A stretch of 64,000 bases of DNA from Oikopleura dioica. Taxonomy: Eukaryota; Chordata; Appendicularia; Copelata; Oikopleuridae. The notes under the pieces were generated by a model. The model saw nothing but the letters and a program-made list of their open reading frames with translations, had not been told where the DNA came from and did not search any database. Every line of letters begins with the position of its first letter. Within the stretch, counting starts at the first letter, position 1. The stretch spans positions 16,317,208-16,381,207 of the forward strand of contig OU015568.1 in assembly GCA_907165135.1 (NCBI GenBank), written 5' to 3'. This document shows positions 44,265 to 53,810 of this stretch, piece by piece. The position numbers and the translations under genes were made by a program.

Positions 44265-47200
44265 TCAATTGGCGCAAGGAATCTTCGACCTTTCTAGTTC
44301 GAGCGCAATGTCGAGCATCTTGGCCATCTCGTCAGATACATTTCCGGTGTAAATATTCAACATATGTCCTCGCAAGTTAAATATTATCCGGTCATTTTTG
44401 CGCTTCTCCTCTTCGCTCTCCAGCTTCATTTGTTTGATGTTATCTTGCGCAGATGCCAAGTCAGCGCGGACTCTCTCGAGGTCAGCTGATTTTCGGTTGA
44501 AGTCGCGATTCTTCGATCGAAGCTCAGATATTTCATCGGACTTTTGACGGTTGGACTCTCGTTCTTTTTGGAGTTCTTGGCGAAGTTTCTGAAAAAATTA
44601 TTAAATAAATTGGATAAAAATGGCCTTATAATATGTAAAGATCAACTCGTGGAGCCTAGGATTGTCTCAAATTTGTAAATTTGACCATTTTGGAATGAAG
44701 AGCTTGTCTGTCATTTACCTTGATAGAGTCGTCATTTGCCTTGCCACTATTCGAGGCTTTTTCTATTGCCTCTCGCATTGCTCTCAGTTGTCGTTGATGC
44801 ATGGCTTCAGCGTCTTCCCACTGGCTCTAAAAAAAGTCATCCAGACCACTTCCAGACTAAAGAACTCACCTCGTATCGTTCACTTTCTTCTTTCATTCTA
44901 TACTGAAGCTCGAGAACTTCCCGCTTGAGCGCTTCAATTTCTGCATCTTTGTCGACTCCATCATCGACGACCGCATTTTTGCTCTTTTCCGCTTCCAGCT
45001 GTTTCTTGAGCTCTCGATTTTTCCGCCGCTGTTCTCTAGAAACAATCATATAAAACACTTTACAAATGCCTTTTCTGTCTACCTGAGCTCATTTTCCAGC
45101 GCGCAGACTTTGTCATCGTAGAGCGTCATTTGTTGAATACTTTCAATTTCGCTCTGAAAAGAAAAAGATCAAGCGGTGCCTAAGAGATTTTCCGTGTTTG
45201 ACTTTGCAGCTATTGCGGCCCGGCCAAATACAGAACACCACTGACGTCACCCGTAAAACAAATGCAAATCGTTATTTCAAATAATCACGAGTAAATATTG
45301 AACAACTAAGCCCTGACTTATGTGCTTTCGCTCTTTGAAAATCTGTTTCTAATCTTGGTCAATCCTTCTACCCTTTGAAAGTGCGCCTATCAACTGAAAT
45401 TGAAAGGTACTCTTCTATGATTTCAATGAAAATAAGTATAAAATTTACGAAAGAAAATGAATTTGAAATGGTAAATTAGACCTTGATTTAGTGACTTTTT
45501 TCGAGCGGCTGAGTTTCTCTTTGTAGATCAAGATGACCATTAAGAGGTCATTTAGTATGTATCCCATGGCGACCATTATTAATAATGAGGATGGGGAACT
45601 CTGCGAGTAAGAAAAAATATCACAGTTCCTCTTTCTCCCCAAGTGGTTTTGAAAACACACTTGACTCTTTCGATTATCAGACAATTTTTCCTCACCTCAA
45701 GGGCTTTTATTTTCTCCTGGGCGTCTTCTTTCTCTTGGGCGGAGCTTCGGAGCTGTTTGTGCAAGTCTTCTTTTGCCGAAATTAACGCTGCAATTTCTTT
45801 GTCTCGCGATTTGAGGTCGCCTTTTTGCCTCTCATGGGATTGTTTCAAATCCTCAAGCTCCTTGCAGATGCGGTTCGATTCCTCTTCTTTTTCTCGCTTC
45901 GCTTTTCTCGCAGCTGACTCTGCCCCGTGAGCGCTCTTCAACGACTGAACAAAAAGCAAAATTATTTAACCCCAAAATACTGATCCCAATTCGCTCGAAA
46001 TTGAGATGCCGGGAAAGCGAAAATGGCGAAAATTAATTCGTAATTGGGCGAGAGCTCGCCCGGAAAAAAAATATTCAAAAACCTTGAAGTCTGGCCAAAA
46101 ATGAGTGAATGGATCATTGCAGTCATTATTGTAGGAAAGAGGCAAAAAACTCTTCATAAAACATGAGCTCATTTCCGGAGACAGGTGCATTTGATTCTCT
46201 ACAAAGGATGCTAAAAGTGGATCTGGTAGAGATTGTCCAATTTCAAGTCAACTTCAAGGTTAGGGTTAGGGGGTCGTAGAGGGTTACAATTCGGGCAACC
46301 CCTAACCTAAGGGGCTCTACCCCCTGGGGCCCCCAGTAGTTACCTGCAGTCCCCTGGCCCTAACGGCTAAACGAGATAAGCTCTTATACGAACTTAATGC
46401 GTCCAAAGGTTAAATTTGCTTTAAAAACATGATAAAAGGAATTTTTAACCAAGAAAAATCGATATTTTTGCCAAAATTAGGGCAAATTGGTCAATTTTTG
46501 CCGAAAAGTCCAATTTTCAAATGCGATTTCGGGGGTGAAGGAGTCGAGATAGACCCCCAAAAAATGAAGCCTCAAAATCGTTTTTTTAACCTGAAGAATC
46601 CATTTATTGGGTCAAAATTTTAAAATTCCGAAATTCGATTTTTCGAAAAAGGCTGACGGGGGTCCTTAATCGAAAGCTTTTTCTTATCTGTATCTCGTGA
46701 GCGTTAAATGAAAATATAAAAATAATTATAGAAGTTAGGGGTTCAAAGCAAAAACTCGATTTTCAGAGTTGACACCCTTAATTCAAAACCTATGTAGACA
46801 TTTGGGGAGCAGTCAAGACAGTAAACAGAGATATGGAAACTTGAATTGTATTTACCTCTTGAGCTTTTGCAAGCTTTTCTTTTAACTGCTCGGCGAGTTC
46901 TTTTGATTTCTTCTGCTCCTTTGATTGCTCCTGCAGGTGCACCAACTCCTCCTTGGGCAAAAAGGCCATCGCTTTATTGTTTTCCATTTCATCCTAAACT
47001 GCTGTCAAAACTCAGTAAAAGTGCTGCGCAAACGTTAGCCAGCTATTTTCGCCTCTATAAAAACACATCTGTCTCCAGTTTGGCAAATTAGTTTGCTCAA
47101 GCTTCTTTAATTTCCGCAATTTTACGCGGAATTCAGGAAGACAACGAAGCGCCGCAATTATGCGCTTGTACGTCGCTTGGCACGAAATCCTGTGTACGGA

Positions 47201-48600
47201 ACCTGAGTAAGGCTCTGAAAGACCAAAAATGAAAAGCCGCACTGCGGCTTCGAAAGTTTACTTTTTGAATGTATTTCGAATTCTTTCAGAGCCGCTTCGC
47301 GGCTCTATTAAAAGCCGCTTTGCGGCTTTTCATTTTTGGTGTTTCAGATCCTGACTCAGGTTTTGTTCACAGTTTGCCGAGGCCAGGAAATCCACATTGT
47401 TCAAATTCTGGGGAAATTAGCGGATTATCCAAAAATCTCAATGCAAATATACACACAAGGATTTATAAAAAAGCACTTTACAGTTGGACACGATTTCCTA
47501 GCAGGAAATCATGGATCAACATTTTTTTCAAGTCTTCAAACCATAAGCTCTCAAAACTAACCTGGAGTCGTCTTAGCTCGTGATTAGCTTTGAGCAAGTT
47601 TTTCTGGAGTTCTTGCAGGGCGTTTTCTTTCTCGGAAAGGCGTTTTTCCAGCTCTTGTCGTTCATTTTCTTTGTTCCTAGAAGGAGAAAATTGAAGAAGC
47701 TTCAACAATCCCCGCATGGTCTTTTTCTCTCTCTCGTTTTGGAAAACAACCAGTCTTGCGGTGAGAAACGGGCGGTATTTCTCTCAGACGTCAAAGTCGA
47801 TCTCGTGAGTTTGGCTTATTCCGCCGCCGACTCGATAAACTCGAAATAAATCGATAAAAAGTGGATGCCACCAGCCTGGCAAGGAATTTAATCAGCTAAT
47901 TCTCAACCTCTTCTTTATTCCGCCATTTGACAAATGGCCTCGGCGCGCTCACTCGCCGGAGGGCCCGATTTTTTTTTTTCTGACAGGGCTCAGCGATGCG
48001 CTAATGAATTTTCGATGTGGGAAGTCGAAAAAACGGGCAAACTTCGCCGCGGGGCGGTTGAGAGACGCCCGGAAGACGCGTGCCCGGGAGGAATCATCTG
48101 GGAAATATACGGACCTGTTGTGGAAACGAGAGAGAGAGAAGGGGGGACCATCGAAACCGCAGCTGGGAAATGGGATTGTTGGAACAGTGGGTTTTCATGA
48201 CCTTTGGTAAAATGGTCAACTGGGAATTCAATGACTTGTGAGTTCAATTTTATTAATAAAAATTCAAATATACAACCCTAGATTGTCTATAAAATGACAA
48301 AATAAGCAATCTTGGGTCCTATATTTGATTTCTTATCAACAATATTGAAATCTTACCCTAACCCAATTAGGGGCCCCTAAACTCAAAGTTAGGGTTAGGG
48401 TTAAGGGGCCCTAACCCAAACCCAAACCCCTAATAGGGGGATCCTAACCTAGTGCTGGATTTTTTTTTCGGTAGACCGTCTGGTACTTACTGTGAGTCCA
48501 TGACAAGCTCGTCCAGTCTATCCATCGCTTGCTTAGACTTTTCTTCCTGGTGAATAAGTTCTCTTTGTTTCCGGTCGCATTCGTAGCAGCTCTGCTGTTT
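44265..48600 (-). CDS. Coiled-coil protein, at least 8 exons, start not resolved
   Basis: Consecutive minus-strand exons are all charged heptad-type sequence: about 48600-48491 (CDRKQRELIHQEEKSKQAMD), 47677-47562 (NERQELEKRLSEKENALQEL), 46993-46858 (LQEQSKEQKKSKELAEQLKE), 45947-45697 (RKAKREKEEESNRICKELED), 45155-45083, 45036-44877 (NRELKKQLEAEKSKNAVVDD), 44826-44722 (EDAEAMHQRQLRAMREAIEK) and 44588-44265. The last exon ends GHMLNIYTGNVSDEMAKMLD and then IALELERSKIPCAN. The family is not recognised; low-complexity coiled coil prevents assignment. Introns are unusually long for this window because they hold repeats (46436-46668, 47178-47388). The first exon lies at or beyond 48600. Fragments of the last exon recur at 21090-21266 and about 38106-38150. 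Confidence 0.7.
46255..46380. repeat. Telomere-like units in a coiled-coil gene intron
   Basis: GGTTAGGGTTAGGGGGTC and related CCCTAACC segments are scattered over about 120 bp. Confidence 0.6.
46436..46668 (-). repeat. GGACCCCC-type dispersed repeat, copy 2
   Basis: This is the inverted relative of 30871-31090: GAGTCGAGATAGACCCCC and GGCTGACGGGGGTCCTT match it in reverse complement over about 220 bp, with roughly one difference per 8-10 bases by eye. Confidence 0.8.
47178..47388. repeat. Foldback element copy 13, in a coiled-coil gene intron
   Basis: TTGGCACGAAATCCTGTGTA with CCTGAGTAAGG at left; CCTGACTCAGGTTTTGTTCA and TTTGCCGAGGCCAG at right. AAAGCCGC palindromes lie inside. Confidence 0.8.
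48352..48455. repeat. Telomere-like TTAGGG/CCCTAA cluster
   Basis: ACCCTAACCC, AGTTAGGGTTAGGGTTAAGG and CCCTAACCCAAACCCAAACC occur in both orientations within about 100 bp. Confidence 0.75.
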
Positions 48601-49086
48601 TTCGAGGATCAGAATCGATTAAAAATTCTATTCTCTACTTCTCATTTCAAGTTTTGCCGAAAGAAAAAAAGATCGGTTGAGCAAAGAAGAAAAAAAAAAT
48701 CGATACTTTTTTTCTAAACACTTTAGATTCTTTTGAGACTCTCAAAAATGGAAGAATGATAATCCTCCGCGGAGGTCAGCGAAAGGTCAACCGGAGCGAT
48801 TGGACATTGTTACGGCCGAAAACCTGACACTCTCTGACTCCGTAAACGCCATTCAAGAGATGATTCTCCCATGAGAGGCGCTTTTATTTTATGAAACGAG
48901 CCGCTTAGTACCGAATCCCATTATTGAGCGTTTGATCCTGCTCGGAAGTCTCAATATTCACTTCCGAGCTTGTCAGAATCGGACGTTTCATATGGCCACT
49001 ATCGCATGATAGGGTCACTGCAAGGTCAATTTAAAGTCTGATCAACGTCAATTACAGTTTGCTGATTAAGAATTCCAGCTCCGATT

Positions 49087-49340
49087 TGGGCTCGGCAATA
49101 AATGTGGAAAACCTGAGTCAGGGTCTGAATAATCTTAAATGAAAGCCGCGTAGCGGCTTTTTCAAAAATCAAGCCGCGAAGCGGCTTTCTATCATTACCT
49201 CTCCAATCTTTTAAATATAGGGTATTGAATAGATTAAAAAGGAAATGATGGAAAGCCGCTTCGCGGCTACTTCTTTGGAAAAGCCGCTACGCGGCTTTCA
49301 TCAAAGATTACTTAGACCCTGACTCAGGTTTTCTACACAG
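49087..49340. repeat. Foldback element copy 14
   Basis: TGGGCTCGGCAATAAATGTG and CCTGAGTCAGGGTCTGAA at left; CCCTGACTCAGGTTTTCTAC and ACAG at right. Four AAAGCCGC/GCGGCTTT arms form nested palindromes. Confidence 0.85.
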
Positions 49341-49965
49341 ATCTTTTGACCCCTCTAAAAGTCGAAAATTACATTTATTAGTTAGATAAACTATCCGTTT
49401 TCCAACTTCCGGCAGGCGGGCGGATAATTTGGCGCCAAAGTTATGACGAACATAAAGTTTTTACGCTCACGTAATTGAATTCTCCCACGAGTAAGGTTAC
49501 GCAAGTCAAACTCGCGCAAAAGTAACTCTTTCTCTTGACCGCAAACAGTAGAAAATCATTAGGCAAAGTTCAATCCTCTCATAATTTTGCTTTTGCGGTA
49601 AGTCATAAGAGCTCGAGTTATTCCCCATAACTTCGCCGTTGAGTTTGTCTCTTGAAGGTCACAATTCCAGAATTTCTCGAAGAAAAAAGTGCGAAATTCA
49701 AGGAAAAAATCGCTCAAAATTTAGTCAGCTCTTTCTCTTTTTGCCAAATCATCGCCGATCCGTCCGCTCGCGCAGAAGTCAACAAAGGAGCCGAAGTGAT
49801 TGATTGGGGAAATTTTTAACGAGGGAATTTTTAATAGCGAAATCCCCACCTAAAGATCAGTGACCTTGGCAACAGAGCTCAAGGTCAATGCTACGCTTTT
49901 GTTACGCCGCTATTTTGGATTCAAAGATTCATGAGTGCAGAATTGATGATGTTTTTGAGACATCA

Positions 49966-50264
49966 AACAATCGAAGTTCGTGAGCTCTAAATTGACAATA
50001 AATACTGTTGCAATTTTCGACTGGGCTTGAAAACCTGTGTAAAGACCTGAGTCAGAGTCTGAGTATTATCTTTTCAATCAATTTTCAAATTCTAGCGAAG
50101 TCGCTTTGCGGCTTCTTTCTCAAAAAAGCCGCTAGGTGGCTTCTCATTAACGATCTTTCAGACCCTGACTCAGGTTTTCTACACAGGTTGTCGAGCACAA
50201 TCCGAAAATTGCAACAGGATTTATTGACAATTTAGAGCTCACGAACTTCGATTGTTTGTTTTCG
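49966..50264. repeat. Foldback element copy 15 within a larger 300-bp palindrome
   Basis: The element itself spans 50021-50200 (CTGGGCTTGAAAACCTGTGT ... ACACAGGTTGTCGAGCAC). Its flanks are also inverted repeats of each other: CAATCGAAGTTCGTGAGCTC on the left and GAGCTCACGAACTTCGATTG on the right. Confidence 0.85.
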
Positions 50265-50519
50265 TTAAGATTTGTAAGCCCACACCTCCTTTCTGTCAGA
50301 AAATGACATTGAACGGCCACATTTTGCGTAAAAGCAGTGTTTGAATCATTCGAAAATCGAAGTACAGAACTAGCGGGGCTCTGAATCGCCATGCGCACGA
50401 GGTGATTTACATGTTCCGTTGTTTCCGGTTGGCTTTTGGCCATCTGCTCAGACTATTGTCCCCGCTTTTGAGGAAGCCAGTAGAATATAAAGTAATCTTG
50501 TTTAATGCTAAAGATAACG

Positions 50520-50685
50520 TAAACAATTTATAAACAAATATAAATAAATATAAATAAACATAAATATAAATAAACATAAATAAACATAAATAAACATAAA
50601 TATAAATAAACATAAATAAACATAAAGATAAATAAACATATGTAAACAGTCAATAAACGAAAACAAACAAAAAATAAACATTTGG
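50520..50685. repeat. (AAATAAACATAAATAT)n low-complexity tract
   Basis: Imperfect tandem AAATAAACAT and AAATATAAAT units. Minus-strand open frames here (FMFIYVYLYL type) are translations of this simple repeat and are not genes. Confidence 0.9.
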
Positions 50686-51097
50686 TTCGGTGCGCGAATG
50701 GTGTAAAACGAACCATTATAGACTAGTGTCATCACAACAGCGTGACACCAATCGCTCAGTAGAACCATGCGTCTTACGCCCTCTTTGGTGAGACTTATGT
50801 AATAAAAACCCGCTAGGGTTTGCGATTTTACCAAGTCAGAAAAAGCGATTTTTTAAAATGAGTCTGGAACGCAGATAAGAAAAATGAAAAGAATAGCCAA
50901 TAGTGAGCTTGTTGAATTCTAACAAATGAATATGTACTTTTTATAAAATGATGCTCGAAAACGAACTGGAAAAACAACAAAAGGAAAGAGATCTTACCTT
51001 TATTCATATCTTTCTGTCATCTTTAAACAAATAAAAAAAAATCGGAAATTATATCTGTCTCTAAATATTTATCAGCATATGGAAAACTTGAATGAGA

Positions 51098-51240
51098 CAA
51101 TCTCTTTGAACCGAACTCCGTAATCTTCTTTGACCAGGGTTTCGCTAATCTCTTTGAACCAGAATTTTTGTGGTTGATGCATATGATTTATTTACGATAA
51201 AGATTTCCAATTTGTAATCATAGACAATCTTTGAACCAGC
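51098..51240. repeat. AATCTCTTTGAACC motif repeated upstream of the Polinton ATPase
   Basis: CAATCTCTTTGAACC (51098), TAATCTTCTTTGACCAG (51121), TAATCTCTTTGAACCAG (51146) and CAATCTTTGAACCAG (51225) lie in the 200 bp before the ATPase start. They may be part of the terminal repeat or promoter. Confidence 0.55.
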
Positions 51241-51295
51241 TTTTCCGAAAGTAAATAAAAGCAGCGATCAACACTTAAAATAAGTCAAAAATAAA

Positions 51296-52438
51296 ATGAG
51301 TACAGTGATCAGTGGTGAGATTCTTCCCGAGAGACTTTTTGCGTATCCGTTCCGGATTCTTTTAAGCGGCTCGTCTGGGGCTGGAAAAACTTTTGCCGCA
51401 AAACAAATTCTTCTCCGGAGAGATTTATTCCAAAAGAAAACAAAAAGAGTTATTTACTATTATCCATGCTTCTTAGAAGAGAAGCCAGTTGACTGGGAGG
51501 ATCTTACAATACCAGTGAGTTACAGAGTTGGTCTTCCGTCGCAAGATGAAATAGATTCGATGAGTCCTCATACTACTATTGTATTGGATGATCTTTATGA
51601 AGAAGCAATCCAAAGTCAAGCCATCGACCACCTTTTCCGAGTAACGAGTGGGAAAAGAATGTTGAATGTGATGATCATGACACAGAACAATTTCGCATCT
51701 GGAAAGTTTGGTCGAAATATCAGGCTAAATTGCAATGGAATATTTCTCCATAGAAATGCACTTGACAGTTCTATCAATAAAAGAATTTGCGCGCAAGCTG
51801 GACTTCAGAAAGCTTTCAAACGTGCTTCAGAAGACATTAAAGCCTTACAGTATCCGTATATGTTTCTTGACCAGTCGCCGCGGGCCTACGCCTGCAGCTA
51901 TCGGCTTTATACGGATATATTTGCTTGTTATCCAATCGTTTACTCAGTCAACGGAATGAAGGCTTTCATTGTGAGCTCTAACGATTTTAAACAGAATTTC
52001 GACATAATTGAAAAAGGAAACACCTACGAAGCCACTGAGAAAAATGAAGACAAGAGGAACACGGCGTGCAAAACAGTCGAAGTCTCGAGAGTCAGAGCAA
52101 AAGAAAGATGTGACAGCTTTACAGACGACTCGTCAGAGTCAGAGATTGAGAGAAAAAAATCAAAGTCGAAACGTAGAAGAGACAAACGATCACGATCAAG
52201 AAACAAGAAAAAATCAAGAGTCAAGAAAACGAAAAAACAAAAGCGAAGAAGACAGTCAACCTCCTCGGAAAGCGATCCAACAACAGAAAGCTCAATCACC
52301 GAAGAATCCACCTCTCAAGGATCAGAAATCACCGAAGAATCAGAGCTCACTGGAGGATCAGATTCAAGCCCTCTACGAAAACGTAGCAAGTGCTCCAGCC
52401 TTCTCAGCGAAAGTAGCGGAGTATCTCCGGAAGAATAA
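51296..52438 (+). CDS. ATP: Polinton FtsK/HerA-type genome-packaging ATPase
   Basis: The 380-aa product should power packaging of the element's DNA into virus-like particles, as in adenovirus- and PRD1-type systems. The Walker A motif GSSGAGKT is at residues 25-32 and Walker B IVLDD at about 95-99; TSGKRMLNVMIMTQNNF follows as the likely sensor region. The ATPase core ends near residue 245. The last 135 residues are a Lys/Arg- then Ser/Glu-rich tail (KSKSKRRRDKRSRSRNKKKS) not typical of the core family. That tail is encoded by DNA that is also open in the integrase frame (52008-52438). Confidence 0.9.
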   Translation: MSTVISGEILPERLFAYPFRILLSGSSGAGKTFAAKQILLRRDLFQKKTKRVIYYYPCFLEEKPVDWEDLTIPVSYRVGLPSQDEIDSMSPHTTIVLDDLYEEAIQSQAIDHLFRVTSGKRMLNVMIMTQNNFASGKFGRNIRLNCNGIFLHRNALDSSINKRICAQAGLQKAFKRASEDIKALQYPYMFLDQSPRAYACSYRLYTDIFACYPIVYSVNGMKAFIVSSNDFKQNFDIIEKGNTYEATEKNEDKRNTACKTVEVSRVRAKERCDSFTDDSSESEIERKKSKSKRRRDKRSRSRNKKKSRVKKTKKQKRRRQSTSSESDPTTESSITEESTSQGSEITEESELTGGSDSSPLRKRSKCSSLLSESSGVSPEE

Positions 52439-53276
52439 AATTCATAGCACCCATCGAAGAATCGTTAAAAAGCGATTTCCTCGAAGAAGAATTATCGTCG
52501 ACACAAAGTTTAAAATCTTCATGGGTGATCTCATAGTCTATAAAGGCTACAAATTTTCCAATCGTCACAATGTCTACATTCTTCTTATAATCGACTGTTT
52601 TTCTCGCTTTGTCTGGACACGACCTCTAAAAACTAAAGGAAAAATTGATGTTGCAAATGCTCTCAATGATATATTTCAAGATTTACCTGAATGGCCCAAT
52701 TCTCTGATAACTGACGAAGGCTTAGAGTTCTACAACTCTAATGTGAAAAAGATTCTTGATCGTTATGGACTCCATCATTACAGTATCAAAACAAAGATGA
52801 AAGCAAGCATAGCGGAGCGTGCAATCCAAACCATAAAGAAAAGACTTCAGCTTTATATGAAGACCAACAAAACAAAAAATTGGATAGATGCGCTGCCTCA
52901 AATTATCAAAGGATATAACTCTACACCACACCGCTCGATTGGAATGGCGCCTAGCCAAGTGACGCAAGAAAACAGAGCACGGGTCTTCGCTAACCTCTAT
53001 CCAGATATCGACTTGAAAGTGAAACCAAGGCTCAAAATTGGAAACGTTGTTCGAAAGAAAATTAAAAAAGACATATTTGAGAAGGGTTATACGGAAAATT
53101 GGTCTGAAGAGATTTACGTCGTTGCAGATATTCGCCAGCGTGCTGGAATCGTTTGGTACAAAATCGCCGACGAAGAAGGCAAACGTCAGCCGGGTATCAA
53201 ATATTACTTTGAGTTGAATTATGTCTGCGAAGATATTGAATCTCTACGGGACAAAAAAAGAGTTGAAAGTGCCTGA
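52008..53276 (+). CDS. INT: Polinton retroviral-type DDE integrase
   Basis: The 422-aa frame carries a D,D-x33-E integrase core: Asp196 in LLIIDCFSRFVW, Asp236 in ITDEGLEFYNS and Glu270 in KASIAERAIQTIKKRLQ. The downstream YNSTPHRSIGMAPSQVT is typical of retroviral-like integrases. The C-terminal third resembles an SH3-like DNA-binding region (KPRLKIGNVVRKKIKKDIFE). The first 140 residues are basic, low complexity and overlap the ATPase tail in another frame, so the native start may be later or the two products may share the region. No N-terminal zinc-binding HHCC module is obvious. It overlaps the next gene by 56 bp. Confidence 0.9.
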   Translation: MKKETPTKPLRKMKTRGTRRAKQSKSRESEQKKDVTALQTTRQSQRLREKNQSRNVEETNDHDQETRKNQESRKRKNKSEEDSQPPRKAIQQQKAQSPKNPPLKDQKSPKNQSSLEDQIQALYENVASAPAFSAKVAEYLRKNKIHSTHRRIVKKRFPRRRIIVDTKFKIFMGDLIVYKGYKFSNRHNVYILLIIDCFSRFVWTRPLKTKGKIDVANALNDIFQDLPEWPNSLITDEGLEFYNSNVKKILDRYGLHHYSIKTKMKASIAERAIQTIKKRLQLYMKTNKTKNWIDALPQIIKGYNSTPHRSIGMAPSQVTQENRARVFANLYPDIDLKVKPRLKIGNVVRKKIKKDIFEKGYTENWSEEIYVVADIRQRAGIVWYKIADEEGKRQPGIKYYFELNYVCEDIESLRDKKRVESA

Positions 53277-53598
53277 AATCTTCTTTGATAAAAACACCGA
53301 CTATTGTGTTCAAATTATTGACATTGGTTGCAATCTCATGACAACACCTAGAGACTTTGACGCTGTTTTCATAAAATGTACATCAATCGCTTCTTGCTAT
53401 GGACTTCCGAATATACTCATGATTGGTCAAATACGCAAAGGCGATAGGTGGTGTCATTTCCCAGATCAACGCTCCCCTCTTTGCTTCCCGATAAACATAT
53501 ATAACTGGAGGGAAACAAAATTTTCAATTGAGATCGAAGATCCAGCGAACCTTGTTCAGCAATTTTGGATTCAAATCCTGATTAAACCGAGAGAATGA
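53221..53598 (+). CDS. Polinton small protein of unknown function (125 aa)
   Basis: The frame starts at ATG 53221 inside the integrase end and stops at 53598, overlapping the next ATG (AATGA). It encodes a beta-rich-looking sequence (SAKILNLYGTKKELKVPEIF; CVQIIDIGCNLMTTPRDFDA; DRWCHFPDQRSPLCFPINIY). I do not recognise the family. Its place between integrase and protease suggests a virion or maturation component, by context only. Confidence 0.6.
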   Translation: MSAKILNLYGTKKELKVPEIFFDKNTDYCVQIIDIGCNLMTTPRDFDAVFIKCTSIASCYGLPNILMIGQIRKGDRWCHFPDQRSPLCFPINIYNWRETKFSIEIEDPANLVQQFWIQILIKPRE

Positions 53599-53810
53599 AA
53601 ACGATTATGACAAGCTTGGAAAATAAACCGCGAAAATGGTTCCCCAAATCTCAAACCGGTGCAGGCAAACGAAAATCAAAAAACGGTCCAACAAAGTTAA
53701 AACTCGCTCCCCCGAGAAATCCACAATCAAAAAAAGGAAAGAAAAAACGAAATACTACAACAAAAGATTTGAAAAAGTCAAAGAAATCGTCGAAAAAGAA
53801 AAAGGCATGA
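53595..53810 (+). CDS. Small very basic protein (71 aa), possible core/DNA-condensing protein
   Basis: The product starts MKTIMTSLENKPRKWFPKSQ and ends KDLKKSKKSSKKKKA; nearly 40 percent of residues are Lys or Arg. It overlaps the previous stop (AATGA) and its own TGA overlaps the protease ATG at 53807 (ATGA). The tight coupling and composition suggest a DNA-condensing core protein analogous in position to adenoviral core proteins; this is inference. Confidence 0.55.
   Translation: MKTIMTSLENKPRKWFPKSQTGAGKRKSKNGPTKLKLAPPRNPQSKKGKKKRNTTTKDLKKSKKSSKKKKA

Larger units (their letters stand above)
48601..51295. other. Repeat-rich gap between the coiled-coil gene and the Polinton
   Basis: No gene is supported. 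It contains foldback copies at 49087-49340 and 50021-50200, a larger palindrome at 49966-50264, an A/T microsatellite at 50520-50685 and repeated AATCTCTTTGAACC motifs at 51098-51240. The left end of the Polinton must lie somewhere before 51296 but was not located. Confidence 0.5.

Noticed and set aside
47934-48247. GC-richer open frames on both strands, one starting MASARSLAGGPDF
   Set aside because: They are in a coiled-coil gene intron or flank and show no domain; base composition alone explains the open length.
50407-50834. Minus-strand open frames rich in Ile, Tyr, Phe and Leu that look like membrane proteins
   Set aside because: They are translations of the AAATAAACAT microsatellite and have no splice or start context.
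53636-53806. N-terminal extension of the adenain-type protease
   Set aside because: It is low-complexity and overlaps the basic 71-aa gene in another frame; the ATG at 53807 fits family length and the ATGA overlap better.
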